A stretch of 64,000 nucleotides of DNA, taken from assembly GCA_024734555.1 (NCBI GenBank), contig JANPWX010000097.1:577714-641713 (forward strand). The letters run 5' to 3'. Source of the stretch: Trochalopteron elliotii (lineage: Eukaryota > Chordata > Aves > Passeriformes > Leiothrichidae). A program made the translations under genes and the position numbers. Shown piece by piece: positions 36,901-51,391 of the stretch (its first letter is position 1; every line of letters begins with the position of its first letter). The notes under the pieces are model-generated. The model was not told the origin of the DNA. It made no database searches and saw nothing but the letters and a program-made list of their open reading frames with translations.

Positions 36901-39900
36901 CTTGTGATTTGGTGACCATACAGAATGGTGATCGGATTAGGGACGTATAGTTCTAAAATTAATTGTTTGTCAGGGAGAAGCTGGAAGATGGTGGGGAAAG
37001 AGGAAGCTTAAAATTCCAGAGATTGTTTGACTTCGAGTTCTTGGAGGCTGATGCATCTAATGGGTATTTATCAGGCAAACTCAGCTGCTGAGCCATCATT
37101 TGTCCCAGCTCTAATTTTCTTTTTAAAAGGCAGCTGAGCTGGTGTTTGAAGCATGCCACAGACCAGCAGAGAGTTCAATCGATGTAAAGCTGGTCAGATT
37201 CATTTCTCCTTTTTTTTTTTATTTTTGGGAGTCAGAGTTTCATTTCCCTAAAATGCAGTAAGTGTTTGGGCATGAGCTCCCAAGCTGTCCGAAGATCATT
37301 TTGGAAACAGAGCCACCTTACTGGGATTTGTCCTCCCCTCTAACAGGTAGCCCATAGCCTGCCAAGCAAACACAAAGAGTCCTAGAACATAAACATTGGT
37401 GATTCTAGCTGAGACTAAAAAACAATTTTTTTTTCCTTTTTGCTGAGGTAGCAAAAAAAGCATCTATTTGTACTTTTGCTGCATTTGCAACATTTTCATT
37501 AGCAAAGGGCTGGGTTTTTTTGGAAATCAGACTGCTTTTGTGTGAGGAAGTGAACCTCCTGACACTATGTCATTTCCCTTGTTTCCAAACAGCTTCTTGT
37601 CTGAGCGCACAACTTCCACTTAACATCTGGCTGTAAAAGAGCAGGGAACTTTCTGCAAGCCATTCCTCTGCTCTTTCCCTTGCTGTTCTTGGATGATGTT
37701 ATCGACTCTTTACTGCAGCTTTAATTTTGTTGGATTAACGTGCATACTTTTGGCTATGCCCTGGATAGATTTCCTGGTTTGGTGACAGCCTTCCTTAGCA
37801 CTGAAGAGTATGTCCAAGCCAGCAGTGCCCCACGTTGCATGGGTGTGTTCATTAGCTAAGTGCAAAATACTGACGAGCGTCAGACATGTATATTGTTCCA
37901 TCTCTGAGGCAGCCTCTGCTGAGGATTACTCATGAAAAATAATCAGAAAAATACGTTGCAGATGAAGGCTATGACAGGAGAGATAACCCTGCCATTAAAG
38001 GCCCCATAATGCAAGCACATCTCCCTCACAGAAATGGAAACATGGATAAGGTCTTTTAACTGAGTCAATAGAGATCAGGGCAATAACTCAGGAAATGATG
38101 CATTAACCAGAGAGCAAGAACCAACATACTCCAAAAGTTCAACACTGGCTCTGGAGTTAGATGTACTGATGGGATACACACCAGGTTACTAAAAGCAATT
38201 GAAATCATAAACAAAAAACTGGAACAAAAATAATTGCAGGTTTTTATTTTAATCATGTCATATGGTAGAAACTGAGATTTGTGAGAGGCATGGGAGTAAA
38301 TTAGCTTTATGATCAGGAGTGAACGACCTATTTGCTCTTTGGGTTGTCTACAAGCCAGCCATCTGTAACAGAGGATGTGACTGACTTGATGGAAAATGAC
38401 CAACCACAGCCAGGGATCATGTAGTCACCTTCTTGAGGCTATCCTGTGCTGAGAAGAGTACAGGCTTTCCTGCTGCACATGAGTAAAGGCTAGGAATACA
38501 TATTTTGTACTTCTTCCCACATGTTTTCAGAAAGAACAACCCCAAACCAAAAAATGACAAAACACTGAAACACTTGCAGGTTTGACAAGCATTTTGGAAA
38601 GGTTTGTGCAGTTGGAAGAATGATGTAATACCAAGCTAATACGCACGTGAGAGAGCCAAAATCCCCACTGGAAAAACTGTGGAAAAAAGCACAAAGGAGA
38701 GGGAAATACCCAGTAAATGTGGCATCTGACAAGTGTGGCTGTTGCCACTGTAGGTATCCTGTGCCAACAGAACTGCTAAAAATAGTCCTTGATAGGAGTC
38801 TAGGCCAGGATTTGGAGTCAGACACTGGCTTTATGCAGCTCCCACAGTAATTGCTGTGAATGTCAGTGTTTAGCAATGCTGGAAAACCCCCCAGCAGGGT
38901 ATAGTCATGTCTAAATACACTCAATGCGTGATCTTTTCTGGATTTTACCTTGTCAAAGAATAAACTGAAATCCCCAGTTACCTGGAGCCTATGTTTGCAT
39001 TCCTCAGCCTTGTTATCACACCCATGACTGCTCTTTCCATGCCTTGCCCATTGCACTGCACTTCCCCATTGTTTGGGAAGGTGGTGGTGAGCAAGGCAGT
39101 GGTGCCATGACAGACACTGCCTGCATGCTCCAGGGACCTGGGGTGCAGCAGGCTGCATGCTGCAGAAAGGAGGAAGATCCAAGACATTTCCTTAACTCTG
39201 GAGCTGGCTTCCGCTGTGACTGAAAGCAAAGGCTGTGGAGTGTGTTTGATCCGCCTGTCTGCTGGCAGGGATTGCTGTTCCCAGGGACTGACAGAGATCC
39301 CAGCTAGGCCCCTGGTGCAGGTAAACCCTAAGATGTATTCCCATCCCTGTGATTTTCCAGCCCACTCTTGGGGATATCTGGGAGTGTATGTTTGATCACT
39401 GGGAGACCCTGAAAGAAAACAGAAGGGGTAGAAGCCAAAACACTGAAATCAGATTCTAGAGATGCAACTTCACCTATGAATACTCATTTCACTGCCACAG
39501 AGCAAGGAGGAAAATCTTAGTAAGAGACACTTGAACATCTTAAGAATCATCTCTTGGCAATAATGACCTCTCATGCATATTTATGTACAGCACTTAGCTT
39601 TATAATGGACACTTGAAAGACATTTAATTCATTTTTTGCCTAGGAATGAAGCTATGGGGAGTGTGGCAAAAGTGTTCCAAGGTCCAAATATTAAAATACA
39701 GAAATGGTCCTGGTATTTCCTGCATGCCAGCCCCAAACTATGTCCTGGGAGTATACTGCTTAAGAATTCATGTACTTGATGAAATGACTGTGTGTTTGCA
39801 AGCATATGTACATACCCCTAAGAGTTAGTAAAAGAAGGTAGTTGCTACAGGACTTCAATCAGGCTTTCCTGGAAAAATTTCAGACAGGTCCTAGGGCTTG

Positions 39901-42900
39901 GTTAGGTCTGTAAAACCTTTTTGTTGCACAGAACTTAATGTTATTCACTATGCACTGAAAGCAAAATCATATGACTACCATCTCCTAAGTAACATAATTA
40001 TCTTATTGATTCTTATGGGGCAAAACACTACTTTTATTGTTAATTAATACTGCCAAATCTGGTTATGCAATTCTGGATATAGGAAGTTCAGTTTAATGTG
40101 TGTTTATGGGGAAAATTCTAAAAATAAACGCTTTAACTTTTTTTCCATTCAGAATGTGAGCATAGATATTCCTTTGTGTGATCCCTGTTCTTAACACTAC
40201 AGGAAATGCAACCTATTATCACTTTTCATCAGGGAAAAAGAGGCATAGATAATGAAACAGAAAAATGCCCTGTGAAAAACATATTTAATAAGCTTTAAGT
40301 AGATGAACCAAAATGCACAAGGCAAAGAAACGTGATGCTGCTGTTACGGAACCAAAGCTATTTTATGGGAAATGAAAAGAGTACTTGCATAATTTCAAGT
40401 CCTATACTTTGATTCTTATTTAAGTGAAAATGTATCAGGAAATTCTTATGCAGGGGGCACACAAATAGTATCTTGTCTGTCCCATGGAAAAGGCAGTAAG
40501 GAAGAATCATTGCACTCTAAGACATATAATGACTTCGTGATTCTTTCAGTTCTCAGACAGTGCTCTAATGAAATTTCAGCCTGCTACATCTGCCATACTA
40601 CACTGTTAATTAGTTTTCTATTTATTTAGCAGATCTAGAAGTGGAAAGCAATCTATTGCCAGTGAATTGTTTGACTTCTATGCTAAGTAGGCTGCATTCC
40701 AATCCTCTGATGTTGAAACTAGCATGAATCCAACTTTCATCTCATTGCCATGTCAAATTAGCACCCAGCAGATTCTACATACAAAGACATTTATTTTTTT
40801 TCCCCCTCATTCATTTGTAAAAGACCTTGGAAGATCTTGGAAGTCAAGAAACAGAAGCTGAGCAAATTTTCTCCAATCTCTCTCGATCCCCCTTACATGT
40901 TGCAATGGATTAAATGTAGAAGGTATAGAGGCTCTGCTTTGTTTGTATTAAAATAGGAACATTCTTTTAAGCAGACTGTGTTCACTATTTGCAGCAAAAA
41001 AAATACTGATGCATATTCCGCAACAGTTTGAGTAAAATATTATCCAGCCTAGGAGAAACCCAGAGTGCCTTGGCAAAGTTATGGGATGACTTTTGCACAT
41101 GCTTTGCCATTTTCTATTTCTGTCTGAATTCTGTAATATATTGCAGCATCCAAACACAATATTGTGTATGTGACTTACTCCTGTCTTGCAGTGTCAACAA
41201 AGTCACTGGATTGTGAAAGTATAAAATGAAGCCAGATGGAATTAGAAAATAAATTGGCTAGAAATGAAGCCATTAATCCTGTTGTACTGCATTGTAGGAG
41301 CTACAGTGTGCAGGGGGGAGTGTGAAAATACAGATGTACACCCTGACTTTGGAGTTTGCTTTGAACTTTAGGGTTTTCTAAAATCTAGATACAAACTCTG
41401 AATGTGCTTTTTTGGATCAGGTTGGTCCTAAAGAAACTATTATTGTACAATTGATAAGGAAAATGCTGTACCGAATTTTAGCAAAGCATTGACAAAATTG
41501 ATCTCCTGCAGTACTTGTATTTGGGGAGCATCCTTGATAAAATTCTTATAATAGTCAAGGAGTTGGTTTTGAGTAATGTACAATGTAAATTAGAGAAATA
41601 TAATATATAGCACAGGACAGCAACATAGAAAATCTGAGTCCAAGAGCACACTGGTGGTAGTGTTCACAAAAGAATAGCTCCTTTCAAGAGAGAGGAAATA
41701 AATCTCTTTTACTAGACCAAATTATATTTTTGGAAAAATGTTTTTGAATTTCAGGTCTGAAACAGAAATAGTGAACTTTAAGTGCTGGTTGAAAACCAGT
41801 CTATGTGAGTTTAACTTCATTGTGTTAATTAATTAGATGGCTTGAAATTCATATAAGAAAAGCTTTCTAAAAATAATGATGAGATACTTAGAAAGTTTGA
41901 AGCCAGAACTAGGCTCAGACAAGAGTAGAAATGAGAAGCTATCTGAAGCAGGCAGCATAGATGAGAAAGGGAAAAATGTGCCAAGTTTTGAACTGGAGGA
42001 ATGTGCTCTCAACTCAGGACAGAAAACCAGAAAGAGTGAAGACAAGTGAATGCAGCTCTTTTACTGATTTAAATTAATGGCTGTCTGTCTTTCTGCTATT
42101 TGGAGTACTGGGATTTAATTTTGTTTTTCAGTGATAGATATTTTCTTGACTTTGCTATTATTTCTTTAGCATGTTCCACCTTTAGGGAGAGCAACCTAAA
42201 AGACTGGTAATTCTAACCTTTGTGGGGAAAAAAATAACCCAACATAGCGATATATTTAATGGTGACAAGAATTCTCTAGTGCTTCCTGGAAGCCTCCATT
42301 CCTACAGCTCAGTGTCTCATCATGGTAGGAAAAAAGGAAACAAACTGAATGATTCAGAGTAATTTTCCTAAATTTTTTAAAGTTGTTTTCCTGTGTTTTT
42401 GGCATATTCTAAAGGATTGAACAGTACTCTTTAACAAAGCATGCCATTAAGTAAATGTTGCATGTTTAATGGCTGGGTTTGAACTTTTGATAGTCAGGAA
42501 GAGGAAAGAATATAAGCCAGGATTTATTCATCTTTTCCAGTGTTCACAGAGCTGAATGGACTGAAACAAGAGGCTGGAGGCAGAAGTCTGAAAGCTAAAA
42601 TTCTTCTAATGAAGATCTGTGATGTATAAGCATGTCTTCCAATGATAAGGAATAAATCCATGAGTTTCAGGAGCCTTAAATATACCTGATCTGCAATTTT
42701 TGCAAATGGATAGATTATCTTCATAAACATACAAAACAGTTGCCAGAAAAACTTCTTCTTATTATGAACTGCTCATAATCTTCCTGTAAGTTGCCAGAGC
42801 TGAATCTCAGCCATAACTCCCCTTGTTTCTGTCCAGATGGGAAAATTTGGCTTTATCATATCTGTCCCTGAGTTCTTGGTGTGTGTGATATGGTACATCC

Positions 42901-45900
42901 TCTCTTACTGGTTGCTTCTGCCCCAGTTCAGAGGGGGGCAGAGAACTCATCCTGCAAACAGCTGCTGCAGCACTTCTCTTTTGATCAAGTTGTGTCTTTT
43001 TTCCACAGTAGTATAAGGAAAGGAGTTTAGACTAACTCCCATATGCAACCAACAGATGCTTGTGAGCATGGATGTTGTATAATCAATGAATGATAACTTA
43101 TAAAACCTTTAAACTTGCAGAAAGAATTCAGAATTTCAGCAAATTTCTGTCTTGTCTGGCTGCTCGTTTCAATTCGTTATAGGAAAAAAAAGCCAGTTGT
43201 GCATAAACTCCATCTGTTCTTATGGAGTAATGTGTATGTGCTTGGGAAGGATATTGGAACAATGCTGTTGGAAAACCAGAGAAACTAAATATGGGATTGG
43301 GATTCCATTTGGTGCACATTTGATGCTGCAATAATAAGCAATTCAACTTTTTGCAAAAATATTGATTAAGTGTAATGTATGCCTTGAAAGAAATGTTCTA
43401 AGTTATTTAAATTATGCCTTCATTTTGAAGTGGTATGTAAGACATTTATACAAACTACAGCTCCAATCCTGGCTTATGTAGATGTTCCACTGAATTCCTT
43501 CTCTCAGAATTCAGTAGAGCAAGATACAGACTTTACTGAAGACTGGAATGAAAGACTGAGAGTGAAGGTGTCATATCATAACATGACTGACACTTCAGTT
43601 TAATTGTTCTTCTGATCTGTGATACACAGATTTTGTAACAAGATTTAGTTGAGAAACACCCAACATAGGAGTCAAGACAGTAAAATGTAATTTTAATTGT
43701 AGGAAAGATAAAAAATACGTTTGTGGTTGGATAACACAGGGCATATATTTCTCCTTATTTGTACTCCTTACTTTTCCACTAACCGTACTCTGTAGTAGAG
43801 GTAGCTGGGGTAAGATATGGACTTAAATTTTTGGTGTGCTACAACACAGCAGCCAGCAGGATGTATCACTGCAACAGGTGGAAACAGTCACCTCAGAAAC
43901 CTCTACATTTCTTTGGGTCTGATGCAATTTTACAGAGCTGCAAAACAACTCTGGTGAAATTGTGTTTTTGCCTGGACATCCAAATGGATCAGAGAGACAG
44001 CAGAGAGAAGATGGGGGAGGAGAGGAAGCACTGAGCTCTACTTTCCACAAAATAGGGCCTCTGGAAATAAGATGGTGCCAAAATTTCTGCATTTGTGCCT
44101 AAAAGGTCCTTTCTAGTTTAGGCAAGAAAGATCTTTGTCCTGACAAACTTACAGGCTAATTGAAACCTTTGTGTGTCTGCACAACACAAAATAGAAAGTA
44201 GAAATACTACAACAATGTTTGTGTCAAAATATACACTTTGGTGCTATCAGCCATGAGAAAAGGGTGGATATTAATGCAGGATAAGGGGGACATGTGGCAC
44301 ATGGAAGCCGAACCGAACCAATGGCTCAGGGAGAGCAGCTCCACAGGACAAGCCTGGGTAATTAGGCAGGAAAGAAATGATGCAGAAAGCTTAGAAAGTT
44401 AGGACTTGTGAGACATATGGAAAAAACAGCAGAGTAGATTTGTCTGCATTACGTGTTTGAAGTTGGAGTAGCAGGTGAAAGGAATAAGGAAGATGTAGCC
44501 ACCTGATAGGCTTTAAAGATATCATTTGGAAATTAAAGGCAGAAGGAAGGTGAGAAGGTGAACTGTGAAGAAGTAGTATATTCAAGTTAAGAAAAGCTAA
44601 GGATATCTGTTTTGGAGGTAAGCATGGCAGTGGAAGATTAAGGTGAGAGGAAAAAAGGAACTTGAGGATGAGAAGTGTATTACGGGGACAGAAGGAGGAA
44701 CAGAAGCATTGGAAAAGGGAGGAAATATGCCCTTTGTAGGTGGAGAACACTAGGTCTAGTAAACTATCTGCAATATAATAAGCAAAGCAATAGCAGAGGA
44801 CAGAGAGTTACCATTTCTCTTAGTGACCTATCTGAATCTGTGTGCAATATCCAGTCTCAAGAACTTTATTTACAGATTTGCTAGTAATGGAAGCACAGGT
44901 AAAAAAATCATATGGAAAGTTATAGAATTTTTCTAGTCAGCCTAACAGAAGTGAAACAGGGTGAGAGTTTTAGTGATCTGTATCTGAGTATGGTCCAACA
45001 CAAAAAAATAAAGTAACTTTTAAAGAAAAAGTGGGTTAACTTTTCAGGGAGGAACAGTTCTCTGGCCCTCCAGACATTGTGTGCTTGTGTGCTTTCCACT
45101 GTATTCAGTGAATGAATGCATTCTTAAAATGTCTGCAGTTGCAAACTTTATTTTCCACAGCACATGCCGTCATGCCTCTGGCACTCTGTTTATCACCTCC
45201 TTACTGTGGCTGCTCTGTCCCATCCAGGACAAGTGCCCTTCTCCACCACCCTCTGAATTCCTGTTGGGTTCATTTTGTTCTCTGCTTCAGTTCTTTGCAT
45301 TTTTCTACTTTCATGTTACATTTTTGCTGCTGCTGATGTTGAGAGGCACCAAAGCTATCTGCTAAGTCATTTCCTTCTCTGCATAGCCCCTGATTCCCAC
45401 AGGCACTGCTGAATGTTTTCCTCCTTGGTTCCAGAAAGGTTTTCTTCTGCAGGTGATCTGGCACCCACAGCATTAGTTTGGTCTTTTCTTTCTGTTGCAG
45501 TTCACTCTCTATTTCCTGAAGTGAATCACAGATACCAATGAATACTTAGGTTTTTCTGGCAGCAAATAAAAAATATATATAACTCCCAGCTGCTGAGACC
45601 GAGGTTTTCTCTGAGAAGTGGTAAAGTCATCTCAGTGGTTTTTAAATTTTGGAAGACTTGACCTGTTTGGGGTAGTGGCAAGGGAAGATGCAGAAGAAAG
45701 CTTTTTACATTCTGATTCTGGGGAATGTCTTCTCTGTATGTTCCTTTTTTTCCATTTACGTTTGAGAAATCAAGCTTTCTGTCAACAGAGCCTTTTCCCT
45801 CAAAGGTTTATGAGGGGTAGAGGTCAAGAGTGAGAAGTTCCTGAGTTAGAGCATCTTTCTTCCACTATCCTTCTTCATCATCAAAGGCCCTATTATGCAC

Positions 45901-48900
45901 TGGCCATTTCAGCATTCTAGTGGATTGGAGGGAATTATGCACATAGTCCAGAACCAAGTACAAATTATTTAAAAGAGGCTTCCTGCTAGGACATCATGTA
46001 GTATCCAGCCTCTTTCACTGAGCACACTGTGACAGACTGGTGGGAACTTCCACAGACTTAATGCAGCAAAACCATTGCTAAAACACAGGGGTTTTTGATG
46101 TGTATAATCAGTAATATATCAGTACATATAAAAATCAATTCTCTTCTTTGATAATACATTTGAATGTCCCAGTTCATATCTGCATGTTTGCTAACTTTTT
46201 AAAAAGTGCTTTATGTTTTTTATTTCTTTTTAAAAAAGGTAGTCATGGCACGAAAAATTACAAAAATACTGACTTTGAGACTTGCTTTATTTGCAGTTAA
46301 TGATATTGAGAAGTTTTCTAGTGTTTTAACATCTGTGATTTCTGCAGCTGCTTATTCTGGGGTCTTTTATTTCAGCATGTTTAAATAGCTGGTGTAACAG
46401 AAACAGCAATACAGATGAAATCTTTCCTTTTGATGGTATATATCAAACACTGTTTATGAGACAATTTTAAAACCTTCCAGATACAATCTTTGGAATTCAA
46501 ATTTTTTTTTAAAACTCTTTTTTTAAAGGAAAGCCCCTTTCAAGGGAATATTGTAATTTTAATCGTTGTTTTGGAAAATTAGAAATGAAATCCCAGCTTC
46601 ATTGAATCAGGTTATTCATTGATGTCAAGTGGGCTTGAATCATCTCTCTAGTTTAAAGAACAATGTTACCTAGTTTCATGAACTCACTGCATTAAAAATC
46701 CACTACTGCATTTATGCTTAAATATTCTTACTTCTGAATTACAAGAACCTGAACAAAGGTAATTATTTGCTTCAGATCCCATGGCAGCAGAATAACTGAG
46801 GCCATTTATTTTCACACAGGAAAGCTGAGCCCATTGATATTCAGGAAACCATTCTGAGAAAATCAAGTAATATCAGTACAGATGCAGGTGAGTGTTCTCA
46901 CAGGTTTCACTCATGTAGGAATGCTCGTTCCCCTCTTCCTTGCTGGCAAGAAAATAATTTTATAGTTAAGAGATCTCCTTGTTCTGCAGCCCCGGGCTTC
47001 TTCAAGGAACAGTCATGGTGTGATGTGAGATGTAAGGTCACTACTTGATTTCACATCCCTTTCTGGCTCCAGACACAAACCTTCCCCCCAGCCTTGTCCT
47101 ATGCTTGGAGACACAGTGGGTCCTCATTTCTTACTGTAGCTCTGTCTTTGTCACAGTTCTTTTTTCTGTGACCTCTGAAATACAACCAGCAAGCACCGTT
47201 CAATGCAAATCAAACACTCTGTGTCTGAATTGGAGCAGAAACCTTTATGAGGAGGGATATTAGAGTATTGTTCTTGGAGTTTTAAGCAATCTGCACCACT
47301 TTTCCATGGTGTAGATGGGCAAAAAGGAGTGCAAGTTCTTCTGTGAATTTGCTTTTCTTGAAAGTGCTAAATGCATGTGCGGTGCATTTCTTGCTTCAAG
47401 GCTCTCTAAGGTGCCAAACCCAGGTGAGAACTCACATGGTCAAGCTGAACATGATGCTGTCACCAGGCAGCTGCACAAGGCAAGATCCTGTTTCTGACCT
47501 CTCAGTTTCTGTTTCTAGCCAAAGGTAAGAACAAACAGACACAAAACCTCTTCAGATGGGGAGATCTGTCTTTAAATTTATTTTCTAATTCACTGCTAAA
47601 ACTTAAAGCACCCAATACATTTTGCTGCTAATGTAGCCTTCTGTGAATGAAGATGCCAACACCCAGAAGCTGTTTCTCAAGTCTCAAAACCAATTATTCT
47701 AAAAACAAAGCCTTTATTGTGTTTGACTAAAGCTAAATAAACTTGAAATTCAGATTTCTTTTGAAAAGAATGGTCTGCTAATTGGTGTTGCGTTTTAAAT
47801 GTTTGAGCTTGTTTATTTCTCTCACTTCCTTGAATGATGTTTCAGAAACACTCCCATTATTACAGTCTATTAAATCAGGCTTATCAAAAAGGAAACATTT
47901 ATTGATATCTTGAGAGACATGAGTGTCTAATTAAGGTTGTGTTGCTGTGCATATTTTATATTAAATGTTTCCTGTTATTTGATTTTAATCAGGTCTGAAG
48001 GGCCTTAATAAGTGTTTGGCTCAATCACTTATATTTTGCTCTTTTTCCTGGACCAAGGCAGGAGGTTCTGCATCAGTTTGCAAAGTCACATAATTTACCA
48101 TCAGGGGAGGAAATTCTCCCACACACTGTAATATCTATTTAATACATTTGTTCCTGGAAAGGTTGGCAGCTGGTACTGGATTAAGTATTCTTGGTGGAGG
48201 TGGTAAATCCAGAAGTCTCAAATATTTGTAGATTGCTATTTTGATGTGTGATTAGACAGCTACTTTGTGTATTTTGTGACTATTTCACCATTTTACTTGG
48301 AACTATGATTATTAGAAGAGATGAAAAAATATTTTTAGGTTTCTGAATTCACGGCTTCCAATTTACAAGGTTGGTTCTCTTTGTCTTGCACTGTTGTGCA
48401 AAGTCCCTCTTTGTGCATGTACTGTTATCCTCTGCTGTTTCCTTAACTACTTTTCTTGTTTCATGTGCAGTGTTAGAGGGAAATTCACTGCCAAGGTGTA
48501 GCCACTGAAACACCTGTCTCAGGCATGGGAGAAATATCTATTTTTCTTGTGCTATCTCTCATCTCTGTTCTTAACTTCATCCTTCATTAAGGTTTTTTTG
48601 GTGCTATCACTTAAATGATATGGTATGTAACCTGATCTTAAAACAGAATTAAAAATATTATCAGAGAATAGGTATCTTTGTTTTCTCTGTGAAATACTGT
48701 CAATTTTGAGGGAAATGTCATATAATATGCCTATGTCCAGGTTTTTGGAGGAGCTATTCATAATGCAAGAATGAGAGTATCTAACTAGCTATAACATATC
48801 TGTCAAAAAGCTGTGTAATAGATTGTTATCTTAATTCTGCTGGCAGAAGGACACAGTAATGCAGAACTCTTTTACATAATATATTTTAAAAAATATATAT

Positions 48901-49557
48901 ACACATCCACTGTATATTAGTAAGTATACTGACAGATTCACACTTACAGAAATACATATTTCTGTGGGGAGATACAGATTTTCTTTTATCAGGCTTCTAA
49001 ATTTCAGCAATCTCTTTGTTGCTACTCTAATTAATTAATATACTATGTAATAACTTCAAATTACAGTTGTGATCTGCCTGTAATAGATGGTTTACACATA
49101 ATAGGGAAAGATTACTTTTGCCAGTGATATCATGGCCCAAACAGATGTAGCAGATAAGGAGAGGAAGAAAGAAAAAAGAGTTATTCCCCACTAAAGGGGC
49201 ACTTACTGATAAAACTGTCCTGTGATCTGATCAAACTCCGGGGAATAAATGTACACTGAGAAATTCAGCAGTGCCAGGGAGTGCATCTCAGTGGCAGTGA
49301 TGTTCAGAAGAGCCTTGGGACAGTATTCCCCCAAGGCTGACTAACACTTTCCCAAAGACTTGCCAGGCACTGTTTGATAAGATGCCATGCTCTGTTGGAT
49401 GAAATATCAACAGTATAAACACAGCCAGCCCAGGGTGAGCAGCACCATGGTCGCAGCTTGATCCTGGTTTTATTTGTTAAAGTTTTTAGATGAGAGGCAG
49501 AAAAAAATCTGTATCAAAAGCTGACATTAAATTCAATTTTCTTTTGTCGCATTTCAG
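30961..49557. other. Long stretch with no supported exon
   Basis: The stretch is AT-rich from about 31 kb on, with no dense repeats. The longest frame, 230 codons on the minus strand at 38490-39182, has no motif I recognise. If the CpG island at 30.7 kb and the exon at 49558 are one gene, this is mainly its introns, and its internal exons are too short or too diverged for me to call. I see no LINE or LTR body here. Confidence 0.45.
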
Positions 49558-49690
49558 TGTCTTTCTAGATCGTTACCCTTATTCAGATGACACTATTCTT
49601 AAAAATTACTCTAGTAAAGTGACTAAGGCAGTGTTTAAAGAACAAAACAAGCCCTTTTATCTTCCTCAGACAAATATCACAAAATGTTAA
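49558..49690 (+). CDS. Candidate terminal coding exon of gene C (unidentified)
   Basis: A strong acceptor ('cttttgtcgcatttcag') opens a frame that needs two bases from the previous exon and runs 43 codons to TAA at 49688-49690. The peptide begins VFLDRYPYSDDTILKNYSSK and ends FYLPQTNITKC. Its Asp/Tyr/Pro content is more protein-like than nearby chance frames. No AATAAA is found in the next 200 bases, so a variant signal would be needed. The upstream exon is not identified, and the family is not recognised. Confidence 0.4.
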
Positions 49691-49936
49691 TTGATTAGTT
49701 TCCAGCTTTGACGTGGTGGTTTTTTTGGTTTTTTTTTTTGACAAATGAAAAAAACTGAAGATAGCTGATTCAATAATAACCTTCTAGAATGTTTCCAAAT
49801 TAGATCATGTAATTAATACTCAACTTATGAGCATTTATATTTGCAAACTTGATAACAAATTCAGTCTACATGGTTTAGGAACACTAAATGATCTTTAGGA
49901 AGAAATTATGCTTGAGGGTTCTGTAAACTTCCTTCG

Positions 49937-49942
49937 TTTATT
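49937..49942 (-). terminator. Poly(A) signal AATAAA of gene B
   Basis: TTTATT on the plus strand is AATAAA on the minus strand. It lies 14 bases past the gene B stop codon, giving a very short 3' UTR with cleavage expected near 49915-49925. Confidence 0.35.
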
Positions 49943-49955
49943 TAATTCCTGATAT

Positions 49956-50218
49956 TCAATAGTTTTTAAGAGAAAAATTCTCACACTTTGACAAAGAAAC
50001 CCTTGACAAACAAATTAGCAATGGTTCTTGCTTAAAAAATGTCAGAAATTGGAATGGAGGCAAATTATTGTGTTCTGAAATGGAATATTTATTTTTGAAA
50101 TAACAGTACAGGCTCCTCAGTTTACTCTCTTCTCCTTCAAATAAGTCTGCAACTTTTGCCTGTATCATCTTTTGCCTTTCAAATAATCCCTTGATATCTA
50201 TAAAGTGTGAAGATTCTG
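49956..50218 (-). CDS. Gene B model, terminal coding exon
   Basis: On the minus strand a pyrimidine-rich acceptor ('tgctttcttacctgtacttttgccag') is followed by 86 open codons and TGA at 49958-49956. The peptide includes ESSHFIDIKGLFERQKMIQA and later FEGEESKLRSLYCYFKNKYS. This is the longest open exon of the model, and the AT-rich context makes an 87-codon open frame less expected. The acceptor is followed by CAG, so a three-base shift in its use is possible. One conflict is a good plus-strand donor ('gtacag|gtaagaaag' near 50235) that overlaps this acceptor region on the other strand. Confidence 0.35.
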
Positions 50219-51391
50219 CTGGCAAAAGTACAGGTAAGAAAGCAGCTATCAAACAGAACCCTCTTCTTCTGCCCTTCCCCCTTTGCATGCAGAAATTCAA
50301 ACAGGAGAAAGCAGGATAAGAACAAGACTGCCTGGAGAATAAAACTCTCCCACATCTACTTTCCTCCTTCCTAGGTCAGCACTTGTTGATATTGGAAGCT
50401 GTTTGCCTGAAGAACAGCCACGAGCCTCTTGATGATTTGTGAAGAAATCCAGAGTCGATTTGTGTAAGAGGGAGGAATGATGTTCTGCTTTATTCTACCA
50501 GCATCTCACACCCTTTCTGCCATGACAAGGCCTACAGGAGTTCCGTGCCCAAGGTAGTAATCTGTGTCTAAAGGTAGGCTCAGGTTCCCTCATGAATGAA
50601 TTAATGAAGGTTAAGTGTCTGAAGGATATTTCTGGTAAATAGATTAGCTGGGGAGTCCTAACAGAACAGTGCCTATGAATCTGAACTATGAATGTGAACA
50701 TTGCTTCTGTACATGAGAAAAAAAAAGCATGCATCACCCATAACTTGAGAAAATTTGCAGACCTATTTTGTTGGGGTTTTTGGTAGACTTGTCATTTGAG
50801 AAACTTGTCTAAGGACATATGTTAGACCTCTAAGCACCTGTACCTTTCTGTCTGCTATGAGCTCTAGGTCTATCTCTCAGCACAACTTGAGGCATCTGTG
50901 AGTACAGAGAGAGAATTTTTGTGTTTGACCCTTAATTCAGTTGTTTAGGCACCAAAGACAAACACTGTAATCCTGTACAACAAACTCACACAAAAAAAGA
51001 AAATTGTTTTTCAGAATTCCTTTCAGTTCAGTGCCACCCGTGGGGATACACCTCCCATCTGTGAGATGACTCTGTCACACTAGTATGGAGACAGCTAGAC
51101 TTCTCATAGCTTAGGCGGGTGCCAGACTCCATTTAGAATGCTGTGATTTAGCTGTAGGAATTTTCTGTTGGGGGAAGGAAAAAAAAAAAAGGAAATTTAT
51201 GCAGGATACCATTTGGAAAGATCTCAGCCTCAAGATTAGGTGGACTCATGAAAGTACTTTCTTGAAAACACATGGCTGCACCCCATGGCCTTCAGATATA
51301 ATGTGACAATGCTTCAGAATCAATGTCAGGAAAAAGGAATATTGCTCATTTTTGATGTTCTTCACAAAAGTTGAGTATTGAAAGAACTTAC

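Noticed and set aside
47365..47524. Plus-strand donors 'cccag|gtgaga' and 'ccaaag|gtaaga' with short upstream segments
   Set aside because: None of the open frames gives the phase required by the terminal exon at 49558.
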